Shown here piece by piece: positions 46,349 to 56,020 of a stretch of 64,000 bases of DNA. The position numbers were made by a program, and so were the translations under genes. The first letter of the stretch is position 1. The number at the start of each line of letters is the position of its first letter. Origin of the DNA: Leptospira brenneri (GTDB lineage Bacteria > Spirochaetota > Leptospiria > Leptospirales > Leptospiraceae); the NCBI RefSeq assembly GCF_002812125.1, contig NZ_NPDQ01000001.1, positions 124,001 to 188,000 on the forward strand. Direction: 5' to 3'. The notes beneath the pieces are model-generated. The model was not told where the DNA came from. It saw only the letters and a list, made by a program, of their open reading frames with translations, and searched no databases.

Positions 46349-48509
46349 AGTAAAACCTGGGACGAATAGGATTGTATGTAAGCTCGTATTGGTCTAGGAG
46401 GTTGTCCACTCCTAAAAACAAAGACATCCTTCCATCGAAGAATTTTTTTTCCATTCGTACATTTAGTAATGTGAAAGGTTTCCCATAGACTACTTTGTTA
46501 TTTTCTTCGACCGATTTGGTTTGTTGGTCGATGAGAGCTGTACTACTTCCTGCAGTAAATTCGTTGGTTGTACTATAAAACGGCCGTTTGTCTAAACGTT
46601 TAGCACGGAGGGCAAATTCCCAGCCACCAGGAGCGTTAACAAAAAAGTTCATTGTTCCTTGGTGTAAAGCTCTTCCTTCTAGAGGTCTATCGGTTGTTAG
46701 ATCCCTGGTGTCTGTTTGGTTGTATCCTAATTCCAGAGCAAAGTATTTGAGGAATCGAACTCGAGATCCTGCTTCCACACCTCTTGTATAAGCTCTTTGG
46801 ATATTCTTTAATTGGAAATTGGCAAATTCACTGGTTCTCGTCCCAAAACTATATTGGATGAGGTCTGTAATATCGTTACGAAATACACTAAGAGACAATG
46901 TCCAAAATTTATAAGGAGTGTATTCAATGTCTGCGTTGACAGTTGTTGATTTTTCTGGTCTTAATTGGTCATTTCCATCAACAACATATCCCACACCTGG
47001 ATTTTCGAAACGTAAATACAATTCTCTGAAGGAAGGAGGACGAAATCCTTTTCCATAACTTGCGCGGAATACAAGATTACTTGTGATATCTACTTTGGTT
47101 GCAATTTTTGGAGTGGTTTGTCCACCAAACTGAGAATCCACATCATGGCGAACCCCTGGAACCAGTCGCCAAACAAAACCTTGGCGCCAAATGATCCACT
47201 CATCTTGAATGAAAGCTGCTCTTCTGGTTCGATAAGCATTTCTTCTTTGGAGTCGGTCAGACTGTAATTCTTCGGAAAAGGATTCTACTCCCGCAGTGAT
47301 CATATGATCTTTATTGATTTCGTGATCAATCTGAGCAACACCCTGTGATGAAAACTCATTGGTGAGTTCTTTTACATCTAATTCATTTGAATTTCTTTGA
47401 TCTAACTTATAGTGGTTTTCCCAACGCGAAAAATTTCCACGTAAGGAAATCATATTTCTATTCCCATAGGAATATTCTAAAGCACCTAACCCAAGAAAGT
47501 CGTTTGTGAGATTGGTTCTATCAAAAACACCACCATTGGCTCTAGAATCAACCCCTGCTTGGTTTCGGTTTAAATAATTGAATCCGGTTTTTACTTTAAA
47601 TTGACCATCGGGATTGAAGGTCATATTCCCACCTAAGTTGTTATCCTGGAATGCATTCCCTGTAGTGGCTGGAGTTTTAGGATCTAAGTCATAAGCAGCA
47701 GATTGGTTGAACCCACCAAAAAAATTTGTGGCTACAAAACTATTTTTAAAACCCACATCAGCGATCATGTTCTTTTCGCCTTGGGTACCAAAGTTGGTTT
47801 GTCTTCCGTTTCCGTAAGATGTTCGGAATTGGTAATGTTCTGGTTTTTCAGCTTGTTTGGTAATGATATTAATCACACCACCAATCGCATCGGCTCCATA
47901 CAAAGAAGAAGAACTACCTTTTACAATTTCAACCCGTTCAATATTTTGAACTTTGAATCGAGTTAGATCGATGGTATTGTTTAACCTTCCTGCAACACGT
48001 TGTCCATCCACAAGAAAGAGTACATATTTAGAATCAAGCCCGAGCATTTGTACTTGCGAACCACCAAAAAAAGGTGTTACATTGATTCCAGTTTGTGTAT
48101 CGAGCACCTCACCTAAGTTACGTGCTCCTGTTTGTTCAATTCGTTTTCTAGAGATTACCTCTGTAGCAACTGTAGAATCTTTGAGTCTTCTTTCACCACG
48201 CGAACCAGTTACTACGATCCCATTTTTATTGTCTAAATCTTTGAAACGATCTACTTCTTCTGTAGAAGTTTCTTCTTTGTTTTCTCCATCCGCTACTGGC
48301 GTAGTGGTTGTGGTACCTGTAGTTTGTGGGTTCTGATTCTGATCAGTAGGATTGGTTTCAGTTGTTGGAGTGGTAGTGTTCGGAAGTTGTTGGTCTGTCG
48401 TTTTAGTTTTTTTTCCTGTTTCACGAGGACGTGTTTGGGAATGAACTTCTCCAATAAAAAGTACAAAGAGGCAAAGGATAGGAAATAGAAACTGAATGAA
48501 AGAATGCAT
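46323..48509 (-). CDS. TonB-dependent outer-membrane receptor, haem-type
   Basis: The protein has a signal peptide, then a low-complexity Thr/Pro/Gln/Asn segment of about 45 residues. The plug ([50 protein letters not shown]) and a 22-strand barrel ([20 protein letters not shown]) follow. Adjacent HmuY-like lipoprotein points to haem or haemoglobin as the ligand. The start ATG 48509 overlaps the HmuY stop (TAATG). A longer frame to 48527 adds 6 residues. The last strand, [20 protein letters not shown], ends in Phe. Confidence 0.9.
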   Translation of the reverse strand: MHSFIQFLFPILCLFVLFIGEVHSQTRPRETGKKTKTTDQQLPNTTTPTTETNPTDQNQNPQTTGTTTTTPVADGENKEETSTEEVDRFKDLDNKNGIVVTGSRGERRLKDSTVATEVISRKRIEQTGARNLGEVLDTQTGINVTPFFGGSQVQMLGLDSKYVLFLVDGQRVAGRLNNTIDLTRFKVQNIERVEIVKGSSSSLYGADAIGGVINIITKQAEKPEHYQFRTSYGNGRQTNFGTQGEKNMIADVGFKNSFVATNFFGGFNQSAAYDLDPKTPATTGNAFQDNNLGGNMTFNPDGQFKVKTGFNYLNRNQAGVDSRANGGVFDRTNLTNDFLGLGALEYSYGNRNMISLRGNFSRWENHYKLDQRNSNELDVKELTNEFSSQGVAQIDHEINKDHMITAGVESFSEELQSDRLQRRNAYRTRRAAFIQDEWIIWRQGFVWRLVPGVRHDVDSQFGGQTTPKIATKVDITSNLVFRASYGKGFRPPSFRELYLRFENPGVGYVVDGNDQLRPEKSTTVNADIEYTPYKFWTLSLSVFRNDITDLIQYSFGTRTSEFANFQLKNIQRAYTRGVEAGSRVRFLKYFALELGYNQTDTRDLTTDRPLEGRALHQGTMNFFVNAPGGWEFALRAKRLDKRPFYSTTNEFTAGSSTALIDQQTKSVEENNKVVYGKPFTLLNVRMEKKFFDGRMSLFLGVDNLLDQYELTYNPIRPRFYYGGLQATF

Positions 48510-49165
48510 TAGGGAAGTTTTTTCCATCGGATGGTAGGATAACCTGAAGTTCCCGCATCACTATAATAATTTTCGATATGAACGGCGTAAGTAGAAGCTC
48601 CTGTTCCCCCTCGAATGAGAAAGATATCAGGTTTTGGAGATAAAAATCCAATAGTGTAATAGTACCATTCGGTAACAATTGCATTTCCGATATAAGTTGC
48701 CCCGGCTCCACCAATTCCTTGTGTGGTGGTGGCAACATCAACGGTAAATGTGGAACATCCTTGGCTAGCAGCAGAATTAGAACTAGCTGTACCAAAATCA
48801 GTTGTATTACTTTTACAAGCACCGCCGAGTCCAAACCGATTGGTTTCACCTGAATTTGTTGCGGCTTTGTATCTGTTAAATGCAAAATCCCAGGTAAGAG
48901 AATCTTTTTCTGAAAAAGGAATTTGTTTGTTACCTTCAAATTGAAAGTAAATATAAAAATCTAAATTAGTCGCATTGAATCTAGTTGTATAACTTCCATC
49001 TCCGTTGGACTTGGAATATACAATTTTATCTAAAGCATTGGGATTTCCTGCATTGATCAAATTGGTGATCAATTGGTTTACAAACAAGTCTTGGTCTGAC
49101 AAGGCAGCTTCCTGCCTTGCACAAAAACTCAATAGGAAAAGTATCCCAAAGATAAAAAACTTCAA
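48509..49165 (-). CDS. HmuY-family haem-binding lipoprotein
   Basis: HmuY proteins bind haem at the cell surface and pass it to a TonB receptor. This 218-residue protein has a lipoprotein signal with cysteine at [10 protein letters not shown]. The HmuY signature segment follows ([22 protein letters not shown]), then a beta-rich C-terminal part with [19 protein letters not shown] and a final YPTIRWKKL. The gene is coupled to the TonB receptor and lies 6 bases after a second lipoprotein gene. Confidence 0.85.
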   Translation of the reverse strand: MKFFIFGILFLLSFCARQEAALSDQDLFVNQLITNLINAGNPNALDKIVYSKSNGDGSYTTRFNATNLDFYIYFQFEGNKQIPFSEKDSLTWDFAFNRYKAATNSGETNRFGLGGACKSNTTDFGTASSNSAASQGCSTFTVDVATTTQGIGGAGATYIGNAIVTEWYYYTIGFLSPKPDIFLIRGGTGASTYAVHIENYYSDAGTSGYPTIRWKKLP

Positions 49166-49171
49166 ATTTCT

Positions 49172-49714
49172 TTATAAGCCCGCAACAGTATAAGTTACAC
49201 TAGCCGCTTGTCCACGAGATGGGATGGCATAAAAGAAAATATGATAGTCACCGGCAACAGTAAAAGTGATCGTTCCTGTTCCAGATACGGTATACGAATT
49301 AGTAAACTCACTGTTAGTATCAGTTAAACTTGTAGGTGTAAAACCTGTTCTAGTAGAAGTAGATAGTGGGCAAGTTGCAGATTGGTATACGATTACAAAA
49401 GAATTTCCGCTAAGGGCAACAGTTGTTCCGTTTTTTGCAGTGATTTTGAGCGCTGCTGTTTGATGACCTACGATTGGTACAGAACCGATTTTGCTAATAG
49501 TCTCTGTTCCATTGGCAGTCACGACACTTTGCCAAGTATTGATACTTGCTCTTGGAGGTGCTGAAACTGTGCAATCACCAGGGGAATTTGTTAAAGCTGC
49601 AAGAAGTAGAAGTGGAGTGTTGTCTTTTTCTTCCTTCTTTTCACACTGGAAGGAAAATCCAGCTACCAAACTTAAAAGAATGATTAATTTTGTCTTATTT
49701 TGAAGGGATTTCAT
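49172..49714 (-). CDS. Lipoprotein of the haem-uptake operon, function unknown
   Basis: From ATG 49714 the 180-residue protein has a lipoprotein signal with cysteine in FSFQCEKKE and a beta-rich body. Segments such as IVGHQTAALKITAKNGTTV and ISGTGTITFTVAGDYHIFF-like strands suggest an immunoglobulin-type fold. It may be an outer-leaflet co-receptor for haem, but there is no family match that I can name. GAGG precedes the start. It is the first gene of the haem-uptake operon and has a candidate Fur site upstream. A longer frame to 49744 is less likely. Confidence 0.7.
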   Translation of the reverse strand: MKSLQNKTKLIILLSLVAGFSFQCEKKEEKDNTPLLLLAALTNSPGDCTVSAPPRASINTWQSVVTANGTETISKIGSVPIVGHQTAALKITAKNGTTVALSGNSFVIVYQSATCPLSTSTRTGFTPTSLTDTNSEFTNSYTVSGTGTITFTVAGDYHIFFYAIPSRGQAASVTYTVAGL

Positions 49715-49751
49715 AGAACCTCGGTCATTTTTATCCAAACTCAAGTACGAG

Positions 49752-49774
49752 TAATGAGAATCAAATTCATTTTA
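49752..49774 (-). promoter_or_regulatory. Possible Fur-like iron-responsive operator
   Basis: Read on the minus strand the stretch contains TGAATTTGATTCTCATTA, resembling Fur boxes (GATAATGATAATCATTATC) by partial match only. It lies about 40 bases before the operon start at 49714, the right place for iron control of haem uptake. Confidence 0.35.
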
Positions 49775-49949
49775 CCGATTGCCTAAATTTTTTCTGAGAC
49801 TGACAGAATTATGACAGATGACTTGGGATTGTCCGAACATTGGTCATTAAAATCCATAATTGGGATCAGAAATTGGCAATTGACTCTGAACAAATGATTT
49901 AAAAAATCAATTGTAAGGAAAATGATTCTTCGTCTACTATGCCAAGGTC

Positions 49950-50162
49950 ATGTCTCTCAAACAAATTACGATCTACATTGAAGAGTTTGATCATAATTTT
50001 TATCATCGCTTACTAGGCGACATAAAGAGCATTGATTCTTGTCATGTTCATAGCTTTCGTTCCATTTTGGATATCATACCTGGGACGATCCAAGAGTCAG
50101 CAGTCTTCTTATTTTGGAATGATCCTAAAGTTCTAGAGAAACAAAAGTTCATTTTTGAATAA
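49950..50162 (+). pseudogene. N-terminal fragment of split sensory protein, ends at in-frame TAA
   Basis: The 70-codon frame (MSLKQITIYIEEFDHNFYH...) ends at TAA 50160-50162. The same frame continues without any stop for 53 codons to the ATG at 50322 and on into the GGDEF-EAL gene: after TAA it reads FPESPYILLSVTSL, then LHLSEPTYSIGILDLILNFA. The two parts together look like a receiver-like domain before the PAS domains. A single-base change (such as CAA or GAA to TAA) would explain the split. The stop may also be a sequence error or a real strain difference. Confidence 0.7.
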
Positions 50163-50321
50163 TTTCCGGAGTCTCCATACATATTACTTTCGGTAACATC
50201 ACTAACTCCTGCTGAATTAGAGAGAGCAGCCCATCCAACTTATCTTCATCTTTCAGAACCAACATATTCAATTGGGATTTTAGATTTAATATTAAACTTT
50301 GCTGAAAGGCTCATTGAAGAT

Positions 50322-52406
50322 ATGAACCGTTCGATTGCCTATGACAAAATCAGAGAAAAGGTAGTTGTCCTTCAAAATGTTTTTGAAGAGTCACTCGACA
50401 TCTTAATGCAAATTGATCCAGGTACAAAACAAATCATCAATGCCAACAAACAAGCGGTAGTTGTTCTGGAGTATTCACTTGAAGAGATTGTTGGAAAAGA
50501 ATTCTCTTTTTTTATGCCTCCTGTTGAGATCGATGAAGATGAAGAGTTTGAGGGAAATCTAATTGAAAGCACTGCATTACAAACAAAATCAGGAAACTTG
50601 ATTCCAACAGAATCCTCCTTTCGGCTCTTTCCAGTAAATGGTAAGATGGCGATTTGGGCAACGTTTCGCGATATCACAGATAGAAAACGATCACAGGAGC
50701 AAGTTAAAAACCAAAAAGCATTCTATGAGTTTATTTTGGATAATTTGGATTCAGACATTGCTGTGTTAAATTCTAATTATCAATATGAATATTCTAATCC
50801 AGTGTTTTTATCAAATAAAGATATGCGTAAATGGTTATATAAAAAGACGGATGTCGAGCTTGCAGAGAAATTAGAACTTCCTGCAGAGTTTTATGAAAAA
50901 CGTAAAAAATATTTAGATCTTGCTGCCAAAGATAACGAGATTGTGCAATTTGAGGAACTCATTCAAGATAGTAACGATAAAGTCACTTACCTTTTGAGAA
51001 AATACATTCCAACTGACGATGCTGAATCTAACCAAAAAAGATTCATTAGTTTTGGTGTGGATATTACGGAAAGAAAGTTATCGGAAGAACGTATTAGTTA
51101 TTTAGCTTACTATGATGCACTCACTGGACTTTCGAATCGAACTTTGTTTATCGATCATGCTAACCAAGCCTTAAAAAACCATAAATCTACAGAAACCTTA
51201 TTAGCTTTCTATTTTTTTGACATTGATAATTTTAAATTTATCAATGATAGTTTGGGCCATACGAAAGGAGATATCCTTTTACAAATGGTTGGTGCTAGAC
51301 TCAAACGTGTAATGACCGAAGTCGACACTGTGGCAAGATTTGGTGGTGACGAGTTTGCTATTTTAAAAGTAGATGTTTTAAATAAAAGTGCAGCTGCCGA
51401 ATTTGCTCAAAAGATTTTAGATATTCTTAGCCAACCTTTTCATATTATGGGTCGTGATTTGTTTACAACCATTAGTATGGGAATTGCACTTTCACCAAAT
51501 GATGGAGTTTCCACTTCCGAATTATTAAAAAATTCGGATATGGCAATGTACAAAGCAAAAGAACTTGGAAGAAATAATTTTAAATTTTATACGAATGAAC
51601 TCATACTCAGATCTGAAAAAAGATTATATATAGAGAATTCTTTAAGAAAAGCCATTCAGAACGAAGAGTTAATTCTTTTTTTCCAACCAAAAATTTCCAC
51701 TGTGACGAATCAAGTTTGTGGTGCGGAAGCACTCATTCGTTGGAAACATCCTGAAAGGGGTTGGGTTCCTCCAGTAGAATTCATTCCCGTTGCCGAAGAT
51801 TCAGGTATCATTGAAAGGATTGGAGATTGGGTTTTGGAAGAGGCTTGCCGCTTAAAACAAGAATGGAAACATCAAGATCTACCTTCCTTTCCTGTAAGTA
51901 TTAACGTAAGTGGAAAACAACTAGCGCGTGCTAATTGGTCACACCGTGTACAATCAACCATCCTTCAGTTTAATATTCTCCCTGAGGAAATTGAATTAGA
52001 ATTAACGGAAAGTTCCATCATGGAAAACCCAGAAAAAAGTATAGAAGCTTTTGAATATTTAGCAGATCTTGGGATCAAAGTTTCTATTGATGACTTCGGA
52101 ACTGGGTATAGCTCTTTGAGTTATTTAAAGAAAATCAATGCAGATGTTTTAAAAATCGATAGATCCTTCGTGATTGATTTGGAATTGAATGAGGATGATA
52201 GAGCCATTTGTAAGGCCATCATCAATATGGCACATTCTTTAGGAATGGAAGTCATTGCCGAAGGTGTGGAAAACTCTGTTCAGAGAGATTTGTTACATGA
52301 TTTGGGATGTCATATGATCCAGGGGTATCTCTATAGCAAACCTTTGCCTGCCGAAGATTTTGTTACTTTCGTCAAAAATTTTAACGAATCTGCTAAAACA
52401 AAATAG
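50322..52406 (+). CDS. PAS-PAS-GGDEF-EAL cyclic-di-GMP protein
   Basis: The protein begins with two PAS domains (about 25-130 and 130-250), followed by a GGDEF domain with intact RFGGDEFAIL near residue 340. An EAL domain with CGAEALIRW near residue 468 and DDFGTGYSSLSYLKKI follows. Both catalytic motifs are present, so synthesis and degradation of cyclic-di-GMP are both possible. ATG 50322 is in frame with the 49950 fragment and may be an internal restart; GAAAGG lies 13 bases upstream, at poor spacing. The original protein likely began at 49950. Confidence 0.9.
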   Translation: MNRSIAYDKIREKVVVLQNVFEESLDILMQIDPGTKQIINANKQAVVVLEYSLEEIVGKEFSFFMPPVEIDEDEEFEGNLIESTALQTKSGNLIPTESSFRLFPVNGKMAIWATFRDITDRKRSQEQVKNQKAFYEFILDNLDSDIAVLNSNYQYEYSNPVFLSNKDMRKWLYKKTDVELAEKLELPAEFYEKRKKYLDLAAKDNEIVQFEELIQDSNDKVTYLLRKYIPTDDAESNQKRFISFGVDITERKLSEERISYLAYYDALTGLSNRTLFIDHANQALKNHKSTETLLAFYFFDIDNFKFINDSLGHTKGDILLQMVGARLKRVMTEVDTVARFGGDEFAILKVDVLNKSAAAEFAQKILDILSQPFHIMGRDLFTTISMGIALSPNDGVSTSELLKNSDMAMYKAKELGRNNFKFYTNELILRSEKRLYIENSLRKAIQNEELILFFQPKISTVTNQVCGAEALIRWKHPERGWVPPVEFIPVAEDSGIIERIGDWVLEEACRLKQEWKHQDLPSFPVSINVSGKQLARANWSHRVQSTILQFNILPEEIELELTESSIMENPEKSIEAFEYLADLGIKVSIDDFGTGYSSLSYLKKINADVLKIDRSFVIDLELNEDDRAICKAIINMAHSLGMEVIAEGVENSVQRDLLHDLGCHMIQGYLYSKPLPAEDFVTFVKNFNESAKTK

Positions 52407-52421
52407 CCGAAGTTTAAAGAG

Positions 52422-53387
52422 ATGATACGGTTCTTATCTTTTTTGGTTTTGATTTTATCTTTTGTGCGCCCTGTGCCCGCTGAATCCCGTGAAGTAAAGA
52501 AAAAATCGGTAAAAACATCTTCTTCTAATTACTTTGTAAAAAAAGAAGAAAAGAATTTTTCACTTCTAATGGAAGCAAGGCGATTTGGAAGGGGAGAAGT
52601 GATTTTCCTACGGCTAACTCCTAAGGATAAAAAATGGATTAATGAATCTTTTAAAGTTAGCTGGTTAGGTAAGGATGTAATCCTTACTAAAAAAGAAAAG
52701 AGTATGGTTGCTTTTTTACCAATATCTCCAGACACTCCTGCTGGTGCGATGACCCTTGAAATTGTATCAAAAATCTTTTTTGTCAAACGGGGGCAAAAAC
52801 AATACCAAATCATCTTAGAACCAACAAAGTTCCAAGTGATTAAAAAGAATCAACAGATCACTGTAGATGAGAAATTTGTAACCAAAGAACTTCCAAAAGA
52901 AACATTAGATTTCATTCAAGAATGTAGAACTGCCAAAGAAGCTGCTTTTGCAAAACAAAGCCAGTTACAGTTTATGAGTAATTTTAAAAATCCTTTAGAA
53001 AAGATTTTTATTACCAGCAAATTCTATGTTAGGCGAGATTATAATAACAAACAAGGTCGGCCGCATGGTGGTGTAGACTTTCGGGGAAAAACAGGAACAC
53101 CAATTTTTGCGATCCAAGATGGAGTTGTGGTTCTTGCTAGAAAAACTTATTATGAAGGAAATTTTACCATTGTAGATCATGGTAACAAAATCTTTTCATT
53201 TTATATGCATCAAGATGAAATCAAAGTCAAAGTAGGTGATGTTGTTAAACAAGGCCAAGTGATTGGGGCTGTAGGAACCACTGGAATGTCTACCGGCCCT
53301 CACCTTCATTTGGGTGCCAAAATCAACGACACACTTGTGGATCCACTTTCTTTAATTGCCTTACAGTCGATTGCCGAATCGAATTGA
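52422..53387 (+). CDS. M23 metallopeptidase (LytM-type), probably active
   Basis: The 321-residue protein has a signal peptide, a beta-rich N-terminal domain of about 160 residues, and a C-terminal M23 domain. The zinc and catalytic residues are intact: H215-G-G-V-D219 (RPHGGVDF), H263 in FYMHQ, and H294-L-H296 (GPHLHLGA). Such enzymes cut peptide cross-links in peptidoglycan. It follows the GGDEF-EAL gene by 15 bases in the same direction, and its 3' end overlaps the convergent membrane protein gene by 27 bases. Confidence 0.9.
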   Translation: MIRFLSFLVLILSFVRPVPAESREVKKKSVKTSSSNYFVKKEEKNFSLLMEARRFGRGEVIFLRLTPKDKKWINESFKVSWLGKDVILTKKEKSMVAFLPISPDTPAGAMTLEIVSKIFFVKRGQKQYQIILEPTKFQVIKKNQQITVDEKFVTKELPKETLDFIQECRTAKEAAFAKQSQLQFMSNFKNPLEKIFITSKFYVRRDYNNKQGRPHGGVDFRGKTGTPIFAIQDGVVVLARKTYYEGNFTIVDHGNKIFSFYMHQDEIKVKVGDVVKQGQVIGAVGTTGMSTGPHLHLGAKINDTLVDPLSLIALQSIAESN

Positions 53388-54407
53388 TGATAAAAATTCA
53401 CGAATTCCTTGTTCGTGAATTTCTCCCTTCTCTAAGTTTTCAGTAATGTGTAATAATAGTTTGTCGTGATTGGTTGTTTCTACCAAAATGAATCCAGTCT
53501 TCGCATAACGAGGTCTAAGTAGATCATAAAACGTCCAAAACTTTGATGTTACAACAAAAGGCTCTAATTCTTTATGTTGGATTTCTTGGATGTCTTCAAT
53601 ATCTCCCTTACTCACTTGTATTTTTAGAAATTCTGAAAACTCAGAGATTGCTTGGTTTTCCTGAAAACCAAGATAATCTGGAAAATAAAAAATCCGTACA
53701 AACGGATACCGATCTGCATCGTGGTCACTGAAAGCAAGTAGTCCAGCAATTTGTCCTGCTCCGGTTTTGTTCTCCATGGTTAAATCTTCTGGTTTGAAAA
53801 AATAAAATCCTTCGGGAAGGGTAAATCCAAACTGTAGTTCGTCGTTCCAATATTGGTTGTTATCCGTAACCTTCCAACCATTAAGATCTTTTTCTTCAAT
53901 TTGGTATTTGTTTTTAAAAAGAAGGTAAGCTGATAAAATTTCTGCACCTTGTAAGGCCTTAAAGGCAATCAGAGCGTTACTTGCAATGAGACAAGCTGCG
54001 ATCAAAAGACGAGCGTATTCTTCGAGTTGCAGAGTACGAATGAGAAATGCAACGGCAACAAGCAAAAATAAAAAAACAGTCCCTGCTTCAAAGGCTAAAA
54101 CATCAGCAAGCCATAAAGCAAAGATAAAAAGTGCAACAACACCTAATTCAATCAGAGGGTGGAACGTCTCTGCCCAGTACCTATGGATGACATATAAACT
54201 GGCATAAGTAATCAAAAGCCCGACAATGAGAGAAAGAATACAGAGGGCAAAGATATAATGCCAGGGAAGATGAGATTCATGGTAAATGAAAAAAGGAACA
54301 GCAATGATGGAATATAAAATGAGTAAGTTTCTTGGGGTTTTGGGAGCCAAGAACTTAGATAAGAAACCACTTGCATGATTTTTGATTTTCGTTAGTATTT
54401 GCTTCAT
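53361..54407 (-). CDS. Membrane protein, function unknown
   Basis: The 348-residue product has five or six hydrophobic helices in its N-terminal half (for example LLILYSIIAVPFFIYH, IFALCILSLIVGLLITYA and LGVVALFIFALWLADVLAF). A soluble C-terminal domain of about 170 residues follows (GWKVTDNNQYWNDELQFGF, RPRYAKTGFILVETTNHD). I do not recognise a family. From ATG 54407 the start overlaps the divergent gene's start (CATG shared). A GTG at 54419 would add 4 residues. The 3' end overlaps the M23 gene. Confidence 0.7.
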   Translation of the reverse strand: MKQILTKIKNHASGFLSKFLAPKTPRNLLILYSIIAVPFFIYHESHLPWHYIFALCILSLIVGLLITYASLYVIHRYWAETFHPLIELGVVALFIFALWLADVLAFEAGTVFLFLLVAVAFLIRTLQLEEYARLLIAACLIASNALIAFKALQGAEILSAYLLFKNKYQIEEKDLNGWKVTDNNQYWNDELQFGFTLPEGFYFFKPEDLTMENKTGAGQIAGLLAFSDHDADRYPFVRIFYFPDYLGFQENQAISEFSEFLKIQVSKGDIEDIQEIQHKELEPFVVTSKFWTFYDLLRPRYAKTGFILVETTNHDKLLLHITENLEKGEIHEQGIREFLSSIRFGNRL

Positions 54408-55041
54408 GTCGGCGATCACAGACTTCTTTCATAAAATCCAAAACCAAATTATTGAAATCCAAACAACCATCAACCAGATCAAAACCAGTTGGGAGAATTT
54501 TCAAAAGTTTTGGGATTTATTTTTTACTTTAGTCCCTTGGGAAGTTCTCCTTTTACTGATCTTTTCTGTCATCCTCCTTTCCGTTTTCAATTCAGTTTCT
54601 CCCAAAACTCCTAAGGCCAATCTTACCCTTGCCGTTTTGTTACTCTCTGCACTTTGGATCTATTTTTGGGGACTGTTTTCAAAAGAGGTTACCTATAGTA
54701 AGGTCATCATCGCATCCTTATACATTTTGGTTCCATTGCATGCGATTGGAATCTTTCAAATCCTTAGCCAGTGGGGAAAAAAATGGTATTGGAACCAAAG
54801 GCGGATCCAACCTAAGAACTGGGACTCGGCCCTCCACCAACTATCTCTCGATTATCACCAATTGGTAGGTAAAGCCCATTTGTATCATAATGAGATCCAA
54901 GAAAATCGTGGTAACTTACGAGAAGAAATCGAGCGGATGGAGAGGTCGATTCAAGGAATCAAGTCTCTCCTTTTGCAAGACAAACCAACACAAATCCAAA
55001 ATCCAGAAGTGGAATCGAACGAACCTAATGGGAGCCAGTAA
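54406..55041 (+). CDS. Small membrane protein with coiled-coil tail, function unknown
   Basis: From ATG 54406 the 211-residue protein has an N-terminal helical segment, then two or three membrane helices (VLLLLIFSVILLSVFNSV, LAVLLLSALWIYFWG and VIIASLYILVPLHAIG). A charged C-terminal tail follows, with a coiled-coil-like REEIERMERSIQGIKSLLLQ. No family is recognised. The start codon overlaps the start of the divergent gene by 2 bases, and no Shine-Dalgarno sequence is evident. The 3' end overlaps the MBL-fold gene by 17 bases. Confidence 0.65.
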   Translation: MSAITDFFHKIQNQIIEIQTTINQIKTSWENFQKFWDLFFTLVPWEVLLLLIFSVILLSVFNSVSPKTPKANLTLAVLLLSALWIYFWGLFSKEVTYSKVIIASLYILVPLHAIGIFQILSQWGKKWYWNQRRIQPKNWDSALHQLSLDYHQLVGKAHLYHNEIQENRGNLREEIERMERSIQGIKSLLLQDKPTQIQNPEVESNEPNGSQ

Positions 55042-55996
55042 CTTGCGGATAAAATCCAAGAACACTTTGTACATCGTGATCATGGGCGGGGACAATTTGT
55101 AACTCTGGATTGAATTGGATTAAATCATAAACTCGTGCGATTTCTTCCCCTAGGGCCACCGTGTCAAAGTCAACAATCCATCTCGCTCCTCTTGGTTTGT
55201 GTTTTTTTTCTGTGAAACCTTCTTTTCGCCAAACAATGTCTCCAGTAAGGAAAAAAACATTTCCATTTTTAGTGTGTAAAAAAAGGCCCACAGAACCTTC
55301 ACTATGCCCTTTCATAGGAACAAAAACAGCGGTTCCGTCTCCAAACCAATCCAAACTATTCGCATAAGATGCGTAAGGTTTATTTTTAAATTGTATATGG
55401 TTCCAGTTTACGGAATCTCCATCAAACTGAGAAGAAATATAACCAAGTTCTACTTTAGGATTGTTCAACTCGCTTGGTAAACTATGTATTTTTGCCGAAG
55501 GAAAGTCTTTTAAACCACTGGCGTGATCCCAATGGAGATGGGAAAAAAATACATCCTGAATCGAGGTAAGTTCAACTCCATTCGATTCCAATTGGTTGTT
55601 TGCTGGTTGAAATGGTTTATAATCCATTAAAAGTTTTAGATACAAAGGAAAAACTTGAAACTGTTCTTTCACTTTGGTCCCAAGTCCTGTATCAAATAAA
55701 AAATTTCCTTTAGGATGTTGGATATAAAAAGCGGAATGGGCTACTATGACAGTTTTGAAAACTGATCCACCTTCTACCACGAAGGCTTCTAATGTTCTTG
55801 CTTCTCCTGTTTTCAGAATCGAAAATACTAAATTTGATTTCCCATTTGGTTTTGGGATGAGAGGAGAATTTGTTTTTTCTTCTGCTTTGAAGGAAGGGAT
55901 TTTTTCCTTTGGGTATCCAAGGAAGTACAGAAAAAAAACAATTCCAAATGTTAGACTGACAGTTAGAAAAATTTTAGTTTTTGATGGAAGTTTCAT
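55025..55996 (-). CDS. MBL-fold metallo-hydrolase
   Basis: The 323-residue protein has an N-terminal membrane segment (IFLTVSLTFGIVFFLYFLG) and a metallo-beta-lactamase fold. Its zinc motif is FFSHLHWDHASGL (H-x-H-x-D-H), and the later MKGHSEGSVGLFLHT, FFLTGDIVW and C-terminal VPAHDHDVQ supply the remaining ligands. Lactonases, arylsulfatases and other hydrolases share this fold; substrate is unknown. It follows the TetR gene by 24 bases on the same strand and may be its target. Confidence 0.83.
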   Translation of the reverse strand: MKLPSKTKIFLTVSLTFGIVFFLYFLGYPKEKIPSFKAEEKTNSPLIPKPNGKSNLVFSILKTGEARTLEAFVVEGGSVFKTVIVAHSAFYIQHPKGNFLFDTGLGTKVKEQFQVFPLYLKLLMDYKPFQPANNQLESNGVELTSIQDVFFSHLHWDHASGLKDFPSAKIHSLPSELNNPKVELGYISSQFDGDSVNWNHIQFKNKPYASYANSLDWFGDGTAVFVPMKGHSEGSVGLFLHTKNGNVFFLTGDIVWRKEGFTEKKHKPRGARWIVDFDTVALGEEIARVYDLIQFNPELQIVPAHDHDVQSVLGFYPQVTGSH

Positions 55997-56020
55997 TTTT
56001 GTTTGATCCTTTAAAACATC

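Noticed and set aside
48412..48435. Third parS near 48.4 kb (TGTTTCACGAGG)
   Set aside because: Only the left half matches; the palindrome is lost.
49921..49980. Alternative start ATG at 49921 for the split sensory gene
   Set aside because: It is in another frame and stops after 19 codons, so it does not join the 49950 frame.
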